From positions 1-51,073 of the forward strand of contig JAHJOG010000183.1 in assembly GCA_018820395.1 (NCBI GenBank): DNA of 51,073 bases. Reading direction: 5' to 3'. Shown piece after piece: positions 1 to 10,671 of the stretch (positions are counted from its first letter, which is position 1; every line of letters begins with the position of its first letter). The DNA comes from Gammaproteobacteria bacterium (GTDB lineage Bacteria; Pseudomonadota; Gammaproteobacteria; Burkholderiales; Burkholderiaceae_C). The translations under genes were made by a program, and so were the position numbers. The notes under the pieces were generated by a model. It saw only the letters and a program-made list of their open reading frames with translations, did no database searches and had not been told where the DNA came from.

Positions 1-591
1 ATGGCGGACTCGAGCGCGCTGGACGGACTGATCGAAGCCTTGCGGCGGCTCCCGGGCGTGGGAGTCAAGTCGGCTTCGAGGATGGCCTTTCATCTGCTTC
101 AACACGACCGCGACGGCGCCCAGGTCCTGTCACGCGCGCTGCAGCAGGCGTCGACACAGGTGCGGCATTGCGACCGCTGCAATACGTTCACCGAGGCGCC
201 GATCTGCCGCGTGTGCGCCGATGCGCGCCGCGACGCCACCAAACTGTGCGTGGTCGAGACGCCGGCCGACCAGGCGGCGCTGGAACGCACCGGCGCCTTC
301 AAGGGCTATTACTTCGTGCTGATGGGCAAGCTGAGCCCGCTCGATGGCATCGGACCGAACGACATCGGCCTGGCCAAGCTCTTCGACCGGGCCCTCGACG
401 GCGCCGTGAGCGAAGTGATCCTGGCGACCAATTTCACCGCCGAAGGCGAAGCGACCGCCCATGTGATCGGCGAGGCGCTGAAGCAGCGCGGCCTGACGGT
501 GACGCGGCTGGCGCGCGGTGTTCCTGCGGGCAGCGAGCTCGAATACGTGGATCTCGGCACCATCGCCCACGCTCTGGTCGATCGCCGCTGA
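1..591 (+). CDS. recR: Recombination mediator protein RecR
   Basis: RecR works with RecF/RecO to load RecA on gapped single-stranded DNA during recombinational repair. The 196-residue product has the full family layout: an N-terminal helix-hairpin-helix ([17 protein letters not shown]), a four-cysteine zinc finger (C57, C60, C69, C72) and a Toprim domain beginning near residue 80 ([14 protein letters not shown]), ending in the usual G-x-P-x-G-x-x-L-E-Y-x-D motif. The window opens exactly on its ATG, so the upstream context (commonly dnaX and a YbaB/EbfC gene) is not visible. Length matches the family. Confidence 0.96.
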   Translation: MADSSALDGLIEALRRLPGVGVKSASRMAFHLLQHDRDGAQVLSRALQQASTQVRHCDRCNTFTEAPICRVCADARRDATKLCVVETPADQAALERTGAFKGYYFVLMGKLSPLDGIGPNDIGLAKLFDRALDGAVSEVILATNFTAEGEATAHVIGEALKQRGLTVTRLARGVPAGSELEYVDLGTIAHALVDRR

Positions 592-621
592 ACCGATGCT
601 CTTTCTTGACCCGGGTTCGAC

Positions 622-999
622 ATGACGCTTTCCTATTGGTGCGTGCTGGTGGCGGTCGCCTTGCCCTATGCCGCGGCCTATATTGCGAAGCTCGGCAGTT
701 TCCGGCCCCGCGACAACGAGGCGCCGCGCGAATGGGTGGCGCGCCAGAGCGGTTGGCGCGCGCGGGCGAACAGCGCGCAGGCCAACAGTTTCGAAGGCCT
801 ACCGTTCTTCATCGGTGCCGTGCTCATTGCCCACCAATTGGGCGCCGCGCCGCTCTGGTTGAACAGCCTGTCGCTCGCCTATGTCGTGCTGCGGGTGCTC
901 TACATCGCGCTCTACATCAAGGGGTTCAGTGCGGCGCGCAGCGCGGTCTGGGCCGTTGCGTTCATCGTCAACATCGCGATCGTGTTCGCCGGGCGCTAG
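622..999 (+). CDS. MAPEG-family membrane protein
   Basis: A 125-residue protein with about four hydrophobic helices and the MAPEG-type motif ARANSAQANSFEGLPFF near residues 48-65, in which the R-x-x-x-x-N-x-x-E pattern is typical of this superfamily (membrane-associated eicosanoid and glutathione metabolism proteins). Bacterial members like this one are inner-membrane proteins of unknown substrate. It lies 30 bases after recR on the same strand and may be co-transcribed with it. The family call is good; a specific enzymatic role cannot be given. Confidence 0.85.
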   Translation: MTLSYWCVLVAVALPYAAAYIAKLGSFRPRDNEAPREWVARQSGWRARANSAQANSFEGLPFFIGAVLIAHQLGAAPLWLNSLSLAYVVLRVLYIALYIKGFSAARSAVWAVAFIVNIAIVFAGR

Positions 1000-1117
1000 A
1001 GGACTTGATGTTTACGTAAAAACCCGCACGGGATGTTCCCGATGCAGTGCCATGGTGGCTACGCCTAAGCTCGATTCGATTTCCATAAAAGCAACCAACG
1101 GGCCACGGTCCAATCTC

Positions 1118-2152
1118 ATGCTCAATCGCCGTCATTTTTCTTGCGCCGTCGCACTCGGCGCGGCCACCATCGGAGTGCCCAGGGTGTGGGCGCAGGCCAA
1201 GCCCGAAAAAACCAAGATCGCCTTGGCGGTCGGCGGCAAGGCCGCGTTCTACTACCTTCCGCTGACGATCACCGAACAGCTCGGCTACTTCAAGGCCGAA
1301 GGGCTCGACGTCGAGATTTCCGACTTCGCGGGCGGATCGCGCGCGCTGCAAGCGGTGGTCGGCGGCTCGGCCGACGTCTGCTCGGGCGCGTACGAGCACA
1401 CCATCAACCTGCAGGCCAAGAACCAGTTCTTCCAGGCCTTCGTGCTCGAAGGACGCGCTCCGCAGATCGCGGTCGGCGTGTCGACCAAGAACATGCCGAG
1501 CTATTCCAGCATCGCCGATCTGAAGGGCAAGAAGATCGGCGTTTCGGCGCCGGGCTCATCCACCAACATGGTCGCCAATCTGGTGCTGTCCCGCGCGGGG
1601 CTGAGCGCCAGCGACGTGAGCTACATCGGCGTGGGCGTCGCTGCCGGTGCACTCACGGCGCTGCGTTCGGGGCAGATCGACGCGATCAGCAACACCGATC
1701 CGGTGATGACGATGCTGGAGCAGAAGGGCGACGTCAAGATCATCAGCGACACGCGCACGCTCAAAGGAACCCGCGACGTGTTCGGTGGGCCGATGCCCGC
1801 GGCCTGTCTCTACGCACCGCTGGATTTCGTCCAGAAGAATCCGAACACCTGCCAGGCGCTGGCCAATGCCATCGTTCGCGGCCTCAAGTGGTTGCAGACC
1901 GCCGGGCCGAGCGACATCATCCGCACGGTGCCTGAAACCTACCTGCTGGGCGACCGGGCGCTCTATCTGGCGTCCTTCGACAAGGTGCGGGAAGCCATCG
2001 CCACCGACGGCATGGTGCCTGCCGATGGCCCGCCCACCGCGCTGAAGGCGTTGGCCAGCTTCGACCCGGCCGTGAAGGCCGACAAGATCGACCTGGCCAA
2101 GACCTTCACCAACGATTTTGCGCGACGTGCAAAGGACAGGTTCAAGGCCTGA
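1118..2152 (+). CDS. ABC transporter periplasmic substrate-binding protein (SsuA/TauA/NMT1-like)
   Basis: A 344-residue solute receptor for an ABC importer. The chosen ATG gives a signal sequence with paired arginines (MLNRRHF), a hydrophobic stretch and an A-x-A-like cleavage site (VWAQA near residues 25-30). Mature features such as YYLPLTITEQLGYFKAEGL and the FAGGSRALQAVVGGSAD region are typical of sulfonate/taurine/thiamine-precursor receptors. The reading frame continues upstream, but only this start yields an export signal. ATPase and permease genes follow downstream. The ligand cannot be told from sequence; no catabolic enzyme lies nearby to suggest it. Confidence 0.9.
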   Translation: MLNRRHFSCAVALGAATIGVPRVWAQAKPEKTKIALAVGGKAAFYYLPLTITEQLGYFKAEGLDVEISDFAGGSRALQAVVGGSADVCSGAYEHTINLQAKNQFFQAFVLEGRAPQIAVGVSTKNMPSYSSIADLKGKKIGVSAPGSSTNMVANLVLSRAGLSASDVSYIGVGVAAGALTALRSGQIDAISNTDPVMTMLEQKGDVKIISDTRTLKGTRDVFGGPMPAACLYAPLDFVQKNPNTCQALANAIVRGLKWLQTAGPSDIIRTVPETYLLGDRALYLASFDKVREAIATDGMVPADGPPTALKALASFDPAVKADKIDLAKTFTNDFARRAKDRFKA

Positions 2153-2167
2153 CCGGACCGCTTAGCG

Positions 2168-2190
2168 ACCCGGCTCCGGCCGGGTTTTTT
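2168..2190 (+). terminator. Rho-independent terminator between binding-protein and ATPase genes
   Basis: A perfect 7-bp GC-rich stem (ACCCGGC / GCCGGGT, 4-base loop) is followed directly by six T residues at 2185-2190. It begins 15 bases after the binding-protein stop and ends 11 bases before the ATPase start, so it sits inside what should be a single operon. Confidence 0.85.
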
Positions 2191-2201
2191 CTGGCTCATT
2201 C

Positions 2202-3095
2202 ATGTCCGATTCAATTTCCTCGTCCGAGCCCGCTTCGGACTGCGCGCTCGAACTGCTCGACGTGAGCTGCGTCTTCCGATCCCGAGACACCAGCACTCGC
2301 TACACCGCCGTCGCCGACACCACCTTGCGTATCCGCAAGGGCGAATTCGTCTCGGTCGTCGGCCCGACGGGCTGCGGCAAGTCGACGCTGCTGAACGTCG
2401 CCGCAGGCCTGCTGGCCCCATCGTCGGGGTCGGTGAAGGTGTTCGGAAGCCCGCTGCAAGGGATCAACGCGCGCGCTGGCTACATGTTCCAGGCCGAGGC
2501 CCTGATGCCTTGGCGAAGCGCGCTCGACAACGTCATGGTGGGACTTCAGTACCGCGGCATGAAAGATGCGGATGCGCAGGCGCTGGCCGAGCAATGGCTT
2601 TCGCGCGTGGGCCTGTCCGGTTTCGGCGACCGGTACCCGCACCAGCTCTCGGGCGGCATGCGAAAGCGCACCGCGCTGGCCCAAGTGCTCGCGCTCGACC
2701 CCGACATCATCCTGATGGACGAACCCTTCAGCGCACTCGACGTCCAGACACGCCAGCTGATGGAAAACGAGGTGCTGGCACTGTGGGCGGCGCAAGAGGC
2801 CGGCACAGGCGCCGCGGGCACCGCGGACATCACTGCAGCGCGCGGCAGGAAAGCGGTGCTCTTCATCACCCACGATCTCGACGAGGCGATTGCGATGAGC
2901 GACCGCGTGGTGGTGCTGTCGGCCGGCCCGTCCACGCGGCCCATCGGCGAATTCGCGATCGACCTGCCGCGCCCACGCGACGTGGCCGAGATCCGCACGC
3001 ATCCCCGCTTCGTCGAACTGCACCAGCAGATCTGGAACGTATTGCGCGACGAGGTGCTCAAGGGCTACACGCAACAATTGCAGAAGGCGGCCTGA
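2202..3095 (+). CDS. ABC transporter ATP-binding protein (SsuB/TauB-like)
   Basis: The 297-residue ATPase that powers the adjacent importer. Walker A (GPTGCGKST, residues 54-62), Q-loop, ABC signature (LSGGMRKR, about 149-156), Walker B (DIILMDEPF, about 168-176) and the H-loop histidine (FITHDLDEA, H224) are all present. It is some 30 residues longer than usual; an Ala/Gly-rich insert at about 196-216 lies between the D-loop and the H-loop. The stop is followed two bases later by the permease start, so the two are translationally linked. Confidence 0.93.
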   Translation: MSDSISSSEPASDCALELLDVSCVFRSRDTSTRYTAVADTTLRIRKGEFVSVVGPTGCGKSTLLNVAAGLLAPSSGSVKVFGSPLQGINARAGYMFQAEALMPWRSALDNVMVGLQYRGMKDADAQALAEQWLSRVGLSGFGDRYPHQLSGGMRKRTALAQVLALDPDIILMDEPFSALDVQTRQLMENEVLALWAAQEAGTGAAGTADITAARGRKAVLFITHDLDEAIAMSDRVVVLSAGPSTRPIGEFAIDLPRPRDVAEIRTHPRFVELHQQIWNVLRDEVLKGYTQQLQKAA

Positions 3096-3097
3096 CG

Positions 3098-3931
3098 ATG
3101 CGGCTCCTTCCGAACGAACGCACGGCCCGGTACTGGCAGATCGGCTTGTTGCTTGCGCTGCTGTTGTTCTGGCATGTGATCTCGCGTGACCAGCAGGTCG
3201 CCTTCTTCATGGGCGAACCGGTGCAGGTGGCGGGGCGCATCTGGAGCTGGTTTCTTCCGGTGGGCATCTCGCCGAATGCACTCTTTCCGGATGGGCTGCG
3301 CGGGAACGCAGACATCTACCACCACCTGGGCACCACGCTGCTCGAAACCGCGCTGGCCTTCTGCATCGGCACGGTGCTGGGGCTGTGCTTCGGCCTGTGG
3401 CTCGCGCTGGCGCCGACCGCGAGCCTGATTCTCGACCCCTACATCAAGGCGGCCAACTCGATGCCGCGCGTGATCCTCGCGCCGATCTTCGCGCTGTGGT
3501 TCGGGCTCGGGATCTGGAGCAAGGTGGCGTTGGCGGTGACGCTGGTGTTCTTCATCGTGTTCTTCAATGTCTACCAAGGCGTGCGCGAGGTGAGCCCGGT
3601 GGTGCTGGCCAATGCGCGCATGCTGGGAGCGAGCCAGCGTCAATTGTTGCGAACGGTGTATTTGCCGAGCGCCACGAGTTGGGTGTTTTCGAGCCTGCAC
3701 ACGTCGGTGGGCCTGGCCTTCGTCGGGGCGGTGGTAGGGGAGTACCTCGGCTCCGCGCGAGGCGTCGGCTATCTGATCCTGCAGGCCGAAGGCACCTTCG
3801 ACGTCAACACGGTGTTCGCGGGCATCGTGGTGCTCACGGCCTTCGCGCTGGTGCTCGATGGTCTGGTGGGCTTCGTCGAAAAGCGGCTGATGAAGTGGCA
3901 GCCACGCAGCGGAGAGACCGAGAAGCTCTGA
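3098..3931 (+). CDS. ABC transporter permease (SsuC/TauC-like)
   Basis: A 277-residue inner-membrane subunit with about six membrane spans. The EAA-type loop (ANARMLGASQRQLLRTVYLPSA) that contacts the ATPase is clear at about residues 170-192. The first helix (WQIGLLLALLLFWHVI) follows a short cytoplasmic N-terminus. The ATG at 3098 was chosen because it lies directly after the ATPase stop; the open frame upstream overlaps the ATPase gene and is not meaningful. Completes a binding protein-ATPase-permease importer set. Confidence 0.93.
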   Translation: MRLLPNERTARYWQIGLLLALLLFWHVISRDQQVAFFMGEPVQVAGRIWSWFLPVGISPNALFPDGLRGNADIYHHLGTTLLETALAFCIGTVLGLCFGLWLALAPTASLILDPYIKAANSMPRVILAPIFALWFGLGIWSKVALAVTLVFFIVFFNVYQGVREVSPVVLANARMLGASQRQLLRTVYLPSATSWVFSSLHTSVGLAFVGAVVGEYLGSARGVGYLILQAEGTFDVNTVFAGIVVLTAFALVLDGLVGFVEKRLMKWQPRSGETEKL

Positions 3932-4009
3932 ACAGCGGCTCGACACCAGCAAGCCGCGGGTCGCGGTCGAAGCGCGCCCGTCGCGAGCGCGGACGGCCGC
4001 GCAGCACCC

Positions 4010-5605
4010 TCAGCGCTTCTTCTTCGAGGCGCCGTGCTTGGCCGGCGTTACGCGTGCGGCCGGCGCAGCGCGAACGGTCCGCGACGGCTTTGCACTGACC
4101 ACGCGCTTGCTGGCGCTGGTCCGAACGACGCCGCCGCCCGGCTTGCTCGTGATGACCGTGGCAGCACCTGCGTGCTTCGACGAGATGCCCCGGCCGACGT
4201 TCGCCGCTGCGGCTGCGCGAACGGGCAGATACACCACCACGCTGTAGCCCCGCGAGAAGGCGTGGTTCGACTTGACGTCGTTCCACTCGGCGACGTTCGC
4301 GGCGCTCAAGCGGTAGCGCCGGGCAATGCTCGCCACGCTCTCGTTGCGGCGGGCCTTCACGATGGTGCGGCGGGTGACGATCTCGGGCTGGAAGCTCAGG
4401 TGGCCGGTGTCTGCGACCAGCGCGGCCACGTCTTCCTGAACCCGCGCGCTGCGCGGAACGATGAGCGTCGAGCCCGCCTTGATGAGCATGCGCGGCGGCA
4501 CGTCGTTGACTGCGCGCAGATCGCCTTCGCTCATGCCCGAGCGACGCGCAGCTTCAGACACGGACATGGTTTCGGGCACGGTCCAGGCCGTCCAGCTCGC
4601 GAACTGTCCCTGGGTGTGGGCTTCGAAGTTGCGCTTGAACACAGCAGCGTTGTCCCAGGGAAGCAGAATTTCGGGCGTGCCGGCGGCAAGCAGCACCGGC
4701 TTGTGCGCCGACGGGTTGAGCGCGCGGAAATCTTCGATGCTCACGTCGGCCAGCTTGGCTGCCAGCGAGACGTCGAGGTCGCGCGTGAGAGTGACGGTCT
4801 GGAAGTAGGGATGGTTGCCGATCAGTGGCAACTCGACCTTGAAGCGCTCCGGATTCGCAACGATGTTCTTGACCGCCTGCAACTTCGGCACGTACATGCG
4901 CGTTTCTGCCGGCATGTTGAGGTCCTTGTAGCCAGTCGGCAGGCCGGCGCGCTGGTTCTTGGCGATGGCTCGGCCGACATTGCCTTCGCCCCAGTTGTAG
5001 GCGGCGAGTGCCAGGTGCCAGTCGCCGAACATGCCGTAGAGCTTTTGCAGATAGTCGAGCGCTGCACGCGTGGAGGCGAGCACATCGCGGCGATCGTCGC
5101 GAAAGATGTTCTGCTTGAGGTCGAAGTCGGTCCCGGTCGCAGGCATGAATTGCCACATGCCCGCTGCGCGCGCGCTCGACACGGCCTGCGGATTGAAGGC
5201 GCTTTCGATATACGGAAGCAACGCCAGCTCGGTCGGCATGTCGCGCCGCTCGAGTTCTTCGACGATGTGAAAGATGTAGCGGCTGGAACGCTGCGTCATG
5301 CGCTGCATGTAGTCGGGGCGGCTGGCGTACCACTGCTCGCGGTCCAGGACCAGGTCGTCCTGCAGGTCGGGCATCTTGAAGCCCCGGCGGATGCGGTCCC
5401 ACATGTCGGTCGGCGGAGCGAGCGTGACGACCGATCGAGAACGGGTCTGGCCCGAGGCGATCGGCTTGAGCGCGCCATCGGGATAGACGGGCGCGGCGGC
5501 GGCGGCGGGCGTTTCCGCGCTGCCTGGCGTTCGAGTCGATGTGGTACTTGCGCAGCCTGCTAGAAACAGGGTGCCTGCGAGGCAGGCGGCAACAATAAAC
5601 TTCAT
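4010..5605 (-). CDS. mltD: Membrane-bound lytic murein transglycosylase D, LysM-containing lipoprotein
   Basis: MltD cleaves peptidoglycan glycan strands with 1,6-anhydro product formation. The 531-residue protein has a lipoprotein signal (lipobox LAGC, C18) and the SLT domain with catalytic Glu at about residue 134 (LLPYIESAFNP), followed by AAGMWQFMPATG and the AAYNWGEGNVGRAI motif. LysM-type glycan-binding repeats follow in the C-terminal half (for example RYRLSAANVAEWND). The last about 60 residues are Ala/Lys/Arg-rich low complexity. Probably outer-membrane anchored. It diverges from the methyltransferase gene. Confidence 0.94.
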   Translation of the reverse strand: MKFIVAACLAGTLFLAGCASTTSTRTPGSAETPAAAAAPVYPDGALKPIASGQTRSRSVVTLAPPTDMWDRIRRGFKMPDLQDDLVLDREQWYASRPDYMQRMTQRSSRYIFHIVEELERRDMPTELALLPYIESAFNPQAVSSARAAGMWQFMPATGTDFDLKQNIFRDDRRDVLASTRAALDYLQKLYGMFGDWHLALAAYNWGEGNVGRAIAKNQRAGLPTGYKDLNMPAETRMYVPKLQAVKNIVANPERFKVELPLIGNHPYFQTVTLTRDLDVSLAAKLADVSIEDFRALNPSAHKPVLLAAGTPEILLPWDNAAVFKRNFEAHTQGQFASWTAWTVPETMSVSEAARRSGMSEGDLRAVNDVPPRMLIKAGSTLIVPRSARVQEDVAALVADTGHLSFQPEIVTRRTIVKARRNESVASIARRYRLSAANVAEWNDVKSNHAFSRGYSVVVYLPVRAAAAANVGRGISSKHAGAATVITSKPGGGVVRTSASKRVVSAKPSRTVRAAPAARVTPAKHGASKKKR

Positions 5606-5690
5606 TGGCGTTTGTTCTTCTTTCGTGGGCTCGGAATGTCGCGAGCGTTCACCGAATCGAGTTGAAATCGGGCTGAAAGACCGGCCTGAC

Positions 5691-5696
5691 TAGAAT
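5691..5696 (+). promoter_or_regulatory. Possible -10 element for the methyltransferase-rnhA transcript
   Basis: TAGAAT lies 70 bases before the chosen methyltransferase ATG and is close to the sigma-70 -10 consensus. A TTGAAA lies upstream, but at 23 bases spacing, which is too wide for a standard promoter. Weak evidence only. Confidence 0.25.
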
Positions 5697-5766
5697 CGCG
5701 GCCAACCGACCGTCCTTCGGCATCCAGGTGATGGTGGCGGCGAAGGCATGCAGCGAAGCGAAGGTC

Positions 5767-6555
5767 ATGAGCGGTGAAATTATAGGTTTGCATGATTGGT
5801 TCGATACCCCTCCCGGCCACTACCTACTGCGCTGGGAGCAGGATCGATTCGATACCGCCGTGGCCGACGTGTTCGGCTATCACGCATTGCAGCTCGGATT
5901 GCCCGAGATCGAAGGCTTGCGTGCCAACCGCATGCCGCATCGCTGGCTGGCGCTGAACGAACCCGCCATGGCGCCGCGCGCTGCGCTGATTGCCGACTAC
6001 ACCGCACTGCCATTCCCGGCCAACAGCCTGGACCTCGTGGTGCTGCCGCACACGCTGGAGCTCAGCCACGATCCGCACGCCACGTTGCGCGAGGTCGAGC
6101 GCGTTTTGGTGCCGGAAGGGCGTGTGGTCGTCTGCGGGTTCAACCCGACGAGCTTATGGGGCGCGAGCCAGCGACGGGGCAAACTTTACAAGCGACTTGG
6201 CTTCGGCGAACTCTTTCTGCCCGAGACCGGCGATTTCATTGGCTACCGTCGCATGCGGGACTGGCTGCGACTGCTCAGCTTCGAGGTGGAATCGGGAGAC
6301 TTCGGCATCTATCGCCCGGCCGTTCGCAGCCAGGCCTGGCTCGACCGCTGCCATTGGCTCGACGCCGCCGGAACGCGCTGGTGGCCGATCTTCGGCGCCG
6401 TGTATTTTTTGATCGCCGTCAAGCGGGTGCGTGGCTTGCGGCTGCTGAGTGCCGACTGGCGCCGCGCGGCATCGCGGGCGAGCGCCCCGGTTCCGATCGC
6501 GGGCAAAGTCCACCGGTGCCACGACAACTCGCCACACGAAGGAAGCGGCTCTTGA
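5767..6555 (+). CDS. Class I SAM-dependent methyltransferase
   Basis: A methyltransferase-fold protein of 262 residues. The visible core is a [34 protein letters not shown] segment (motifs II/post-II: acidic residue then the H-x-L-E-L-S helix), followed by [19 protein letters not shown]. The usual G-x-G-x-G motif I is weak or absent, a feature of this Burkholderiales family. The ATG at 5767 ([12 protein letters not shown]) is preferred to starts 36-39 bases upstream because conservation appears to begin there. Substrate unknown. Its TGA overlaps the rnhA start (TTGA). Confidence 0.82.
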   Translation: MSGEIIGLHDWFDTPPGHYLLRWEQDRFDTAVADVFGYHALQLGLPEIEGLRANRMPHRWLALNEPAMAPRAALIADYTALPFPANSLDLVVLPHTLELSHDPHATLREVERVLVPEGRVVVCGFNPTSLWGASQRRGKLYKRLGFGELFLPETGDFIGYRRMRDWLRLLSFEVESGDFGIYRPAVRSQAWLDRCHWLDAAGTRWWPIFGAVYFLIAVKRVRGLRLLSADWRRAASRASAPVPIAGKVHRCHDNSPHEGSGS

Positions 6556-7001
6556 CGGAAGTACAGATCTATACCGACGGCGCCTGCAAGGGCAACCCAG
6601 GACCCGGCGGCTGGGGCGCGTGGCTCAAGTCCGGCGACACCGAGCGCGAGTTGTTCGGTGGCGAGCTGAACACCACCAACAACCGCATGGAACTCAAGGC
6701 CGTGATCGAAGGGCTCGCAGCGCTCAAGCGGCCGTGCAAGGTGGTGCTCTATCTGGACAGCCAGTATGTGCGGCTGGGCATCACCGAGTGGATCCGCGGC
6801 TGGAAGGCCAAGGGCTGGCGGACATCGACGAAACAGCCAGTGAAGAACGTCGAGCTCTGGCAGCAGCTCGACCGGCTGGCCTTCGAGAGCGGGCACCAGA
6901 TCGAGTGGCGCTGGGTGCGCGGCCATTCGGGCGACCCGGGCAACGAGCGCGCCGACATGCTGGCCAACAAGGGCGTGAACGTGGCGCTGGGCCGCGCCTG
7001 A
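6552..7001 (+). CDS. rnhA: Ribonuclease HI
   Basis: RNase HI degrades RNA in RNA-DNA hybrids (R-loops, lagging-strand primers). The 149-residue protein carries the complete catalytic set: D9 ([17 protein letters not shown]), E47 (NNRMELKA), D69 (LYLDSQY), H125 and D135 ([16 protein letters not shown]). The start is a TTG at 6552 that overlaps the methyltransferase stop as TTGA; no nearer ATG preserves the first beta-strand, so start and coupling support each other. Length matches E. coli RNase HI. Confidence 0.96.
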   Translation: MTEVQIYTDGACKGNPGPGGWGAWLKSGDTERELFGGELNTTNNRMELKAVIEGLAALKRPCKVVLYLDSQYVRLGITEWIRGWKAKGWRTSTKQPVKNVELWQQLDRLAFESGHQIEWRWVRGHSGDPGNERADMLANKGVNVALGRA

Positions 7002-7009
7002 GTAAAGCT

Positions 7010-7031
7010 GGCCGCCGCGACTGGGCGGGCC
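7010..7031. terminator. Possible bidirectional terminator hairpin between rnhA and the cNMP-binding gene
   Basis: A GC-rich imperfect hairpin (GGCCGCC / GGCGGGCC, 7-base loop, one bulged base) sits in the 34-base gap between convergent genes. No T-tract follows on either strand, so termination is only suggested by location. Confidence 0.3.
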
Positions 7032-7035
7032 TGCG

Positions 7036-7527
7036 TCAGGACGGGAAGAGCGGCTCGTGGGCCTCGAGCACCTCGCCCATCCTGGCGCGGAAGAGCAGGT
7101 CGTCGGTGACGCGCAGCCGCCGGCTCATCTCGCGCGCGATGTTCATCTGGATGAGCGCGAATTGCACGGCGTCGTGCTCGAAGAGCCGATAGAGATTGGC
7201 GGACGACAGCTCGATGGCGCTGCAATCGGAATCGGCCCGCACCGTGGCGCTGCGTGGGAAAAGATCGAGCAGGGCCATCTCGCCGAAGCAGTCGCCTTGC
7301 TGCAGTCGCCGCAGCAGCAGCTCGTGGCCCTGCCAGCTCTTCGAGACCGTGACCTGTCCGGCTTCGAGCACGTACATGCAGTTCGCCGCATCGTTCTCGC
7401 GAAAGAAGTAGGCGCCGGCCGGCACGTCGACCACCGGGGCAGGTTCCAGCAGAAACTCGATGGCTTCACCGCCGATGGCACCGAAGATCGGCATCTGCTG
7501 GATCAGCGCGATACGTGCGGGGCGCAT
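7036..7527 (-). CDS. Cyclic nucleotide-binding domain protein without a DNA-binding domain
   Basis: 163 residues comprising a single cNMP-binding beta-roll, including a canonical phosphate-binding cassette (FGEMALLDLFPRSATVRA, about residues 85-102, with the Glu and Arg that contact the cyclic nucleotide). After the domain there is one C-terminal helix and no helix-turn-helix, so it is not a Crp-type transcription factor on its own; it would have to act through a partner. It starts 19 bases after the moeA stop, so it is probably the last gene of the molybdenum cofactor operon. Confidence 0.85.
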   Translation of the reverse strand: MRPARIALIQQMPIFGAIGGEAIEFLLEPAPVVDVPAGAYFFRENDAANCMYVLEAGQVTVSKSWQGHELLLRRLQQGDCFGEMALLDLFPRSATVRADSDCSAIELSSANLYRLFEHDAVQFALIQMNIAREMSRRLRVTDDLLFRARMGEVLEAHEPLFPS

Positions 7528-7546
7528 GGTGAGTGTCCGTGGGCCG

Positions 7547-8856
<1,310 letters not shown>

Positions 8857-8860
<4 letters not shown>

Positions 8861-9498
8861 TTGCTTTCGAGCGCGTGCAACTCGGCCAGCGTGTTGGCAT
8901 TGAAGAACGCATCGGGCGCATCGCCAGGCCGATCGAAGGGCACCAGCACCGTCTTGTGCTGTGCGGTCCATCGGTCGATCTTGCGACCGCCCTCGTGCGT
9001 GAAGCGCACGAGGCTTTCGAGCAGCGTCGTGCGAAGCAGGCAGAAGACGGGCTGGGCGCGCAGTGGCGGGTCGCCTGGTGCAGAGGCCGCTTCGGGAGCG
9101 CTCACCATGGCGATCTCCGCATCGGCGGCGGCCAGGGCCTCCGACAACCGCTCCGCCAGATCGAGAGGAAAGAGCGGCGTGTCGCACGGCACAGTCAGCA
9201 TATAAGGCGTTTCGCAGTGCTCCAGGCCACTGAGGAATCCGGCCAGCGGGCCGGCGTAGTCCGCCAATCCGTCGGGCCACACCGGCACGCCGAGCGACTC
9301 GTAGGCCGACAGGTTGCGGTTGGCATTGATCATCACCTGCCCGACCTGCATGCCGAGCCGCAATACCGCATGCATGGCGAGCGGCGTTCCGTTGAAGTTC
9401 TGCAGGCCCTTGTCGACGCCGCCCATGCGCGATCCGCGCCCGCCTGCCAGCACGAGACCCGTGATGTCGTCGGAGGGGATCGTCGGCATCGAACTCAT
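8857..9498 (-). CDS. mobA: Molybdenum cofactor guanylyltransferase MobA
   Basis: MobA transfers GMP from GTP to molybdenum cofactor, giving the bis-MGD precursor used by DMSO-reductase-family enzymes. The 213-residue protein has the nucleotidyltransferase signature ([18 protein letters not shown], residues 16-33), and the DTPLFPLDL motif with the metal-binding Asp. Four-base ATGA overlaps with moaA upstream and moeA downstream make a tightly coupled moaA-mobA-moeA unit. Confidence 0.95.
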
Positions 9499-10610
9499 CC
9501 GCCGATGTAGCTCATTTCGACCCGGCGCGGTGTGCCGTCGGCCTCGCCGCTCGCGGCGGGCAGCAGCGCACGCAGCTCGGAATAGCGGTCGGCGCGGCCT
9601 TGCCAGATGTGGCCGACGGCCGAGGCGATCGCGGAATCGTCGGCATCACCGCGCAGCAGGGGACGCAGATCGTGTCCGGCGCTGGCGAAGAGGCAGAGGT
9701 AGAGCCTGCCTTCCGTCGACAGGCGTGCGCGGCTGCAATCGCTGCAGAAGGCTTGGGTGACGCTGCTGATGACGCCGATCTCGCCGCGCCCGTCTTCGTA
9801 GGCCCATCGTTGCGCTGTTTCGCCTGCACTCGCGGCCTCCAACGGCTTGAGCGGAAACACTTCGGCGATCTTGCGGATCACTTCGGCCGAAGGCAGGACT
9901 TCGTCCATGCGCCAGCCGTTGGTGGCGCCGACGTCCATGTATTCGATGAAGCGCAGAACCACGCCGGTGTCCCGGAAATGGCGCGCCATCGGAACGATTT
10001 CCTGGTCGTTGGTGCCGCGCTTGACGACCATGTTGACCTTGATCGGTCCGAGTCCGGCGTCCTGGGCAGCAGTGATGCCGGCGAGGACTTGCGCCACCGG
10101 AAAGTCGACGTCGTTCATGCTGCGGAACACCACGTCGTCGAGGCCGTCGAGGCTGACCGTGACCCGTTTGAGACCGGCGGCCTTCAATGCGGCGGCCTTG
10201 CGCGCGAGGAGCGACCCGTTGGTCGTCAGCGTGAGGTCGAGCGGCAGGCCGTCGGGTGTCCGGATCTCAGCGAGCTGCTCGATCAGCAGCTCGAGGTTCT
10301 TGCGCAAGAGAGGCTCACCGCCGGTCAAGCGGATCTTGTTGACGCCATGCGACGCGAAGATGCGGGCGAGCCGCGCGATCTCTTCGAAGCTGAGCAGGGC
10401 ACTGTGCGGCAGGTACTGGTAGTCCTTGTCGAAGACTTCCTTGGGCATGCAGTAGCTGCATCGGAAATTGCACCGGTCGGTCACGCTGATGCGCAGGTCG
10501 GTCAGCGGTCGCTCCAGGCGGTCGAGCAGTCGCCCGGTCGCGGGCACTGCCTCGGACGGCGCTGCCAACGGGCGGCCGATCCGCGAAACGTCGATGACTT
10601 GTTTGCGCAT
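9495..10610 (-). CDS. moaA: GTP 3',8-cyclase MoaA
   Basis: MoaA is the radical-SAM enzyme that starts molybdenum cofactor synthesis from GTP. The N-terminal radical-SAM cluster motif is CNFRCSYC (C47, C51, C54); the second cluster is formed by C-terminal cysteines ([11 protein letters not shown] ... LYLCLFA). The protein ends in Gly-Gly, as required in MoaA for activity. The ATG at 10610 gives 371 residues; an in-frame start 27 bases upstream is possible. Confidence 0.95.
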   Translation of the reverse strand: MRKQVIDVSRIGRPLAAPSEAVPATGRLLDRLERPLTDLRISVTDRCNFRCSYCMPKEVFDKDYQYLPHSALLSFEEIARLARIFASHGVNKIRLTGGEPLLRKNLELLIEQLAEIRTPDGLPLDLTLTTNGSLLARKAAALKAAGLKRVTVSLDGLDDVVFRSMNDVDFPVAQVLAGITAAQDAGLGPIKVNMVVKRGTNDQEIVPMARHFRDTGVVLRFIEYMDVGATNGWRMDEVLPSAEVIRKIAEVFPLKPLEAASAGETAQRWAYEDGRGEIGVISSVTQAFCSDCSRARLSTEGRLYLCLFASAGHDLRPLLRGDADDSAIASAVGHIWQGRADRYSELRALLPAASGEADGTPRRVEMSYIGG

Positions 10611-10671
10611 GGAGTCCCAATTTACCGTATCGAGCAAATCGCGCAGCCCGCGCGGTTACTTGGGCAGGGCT

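Noticed and set aside
1011-1020. TTTACGTAAA palindrome after the MAPEG gene
   Set aside because: Perfect but only ten bases, single, and about 100 bases from the next start; not enough to call an operator.
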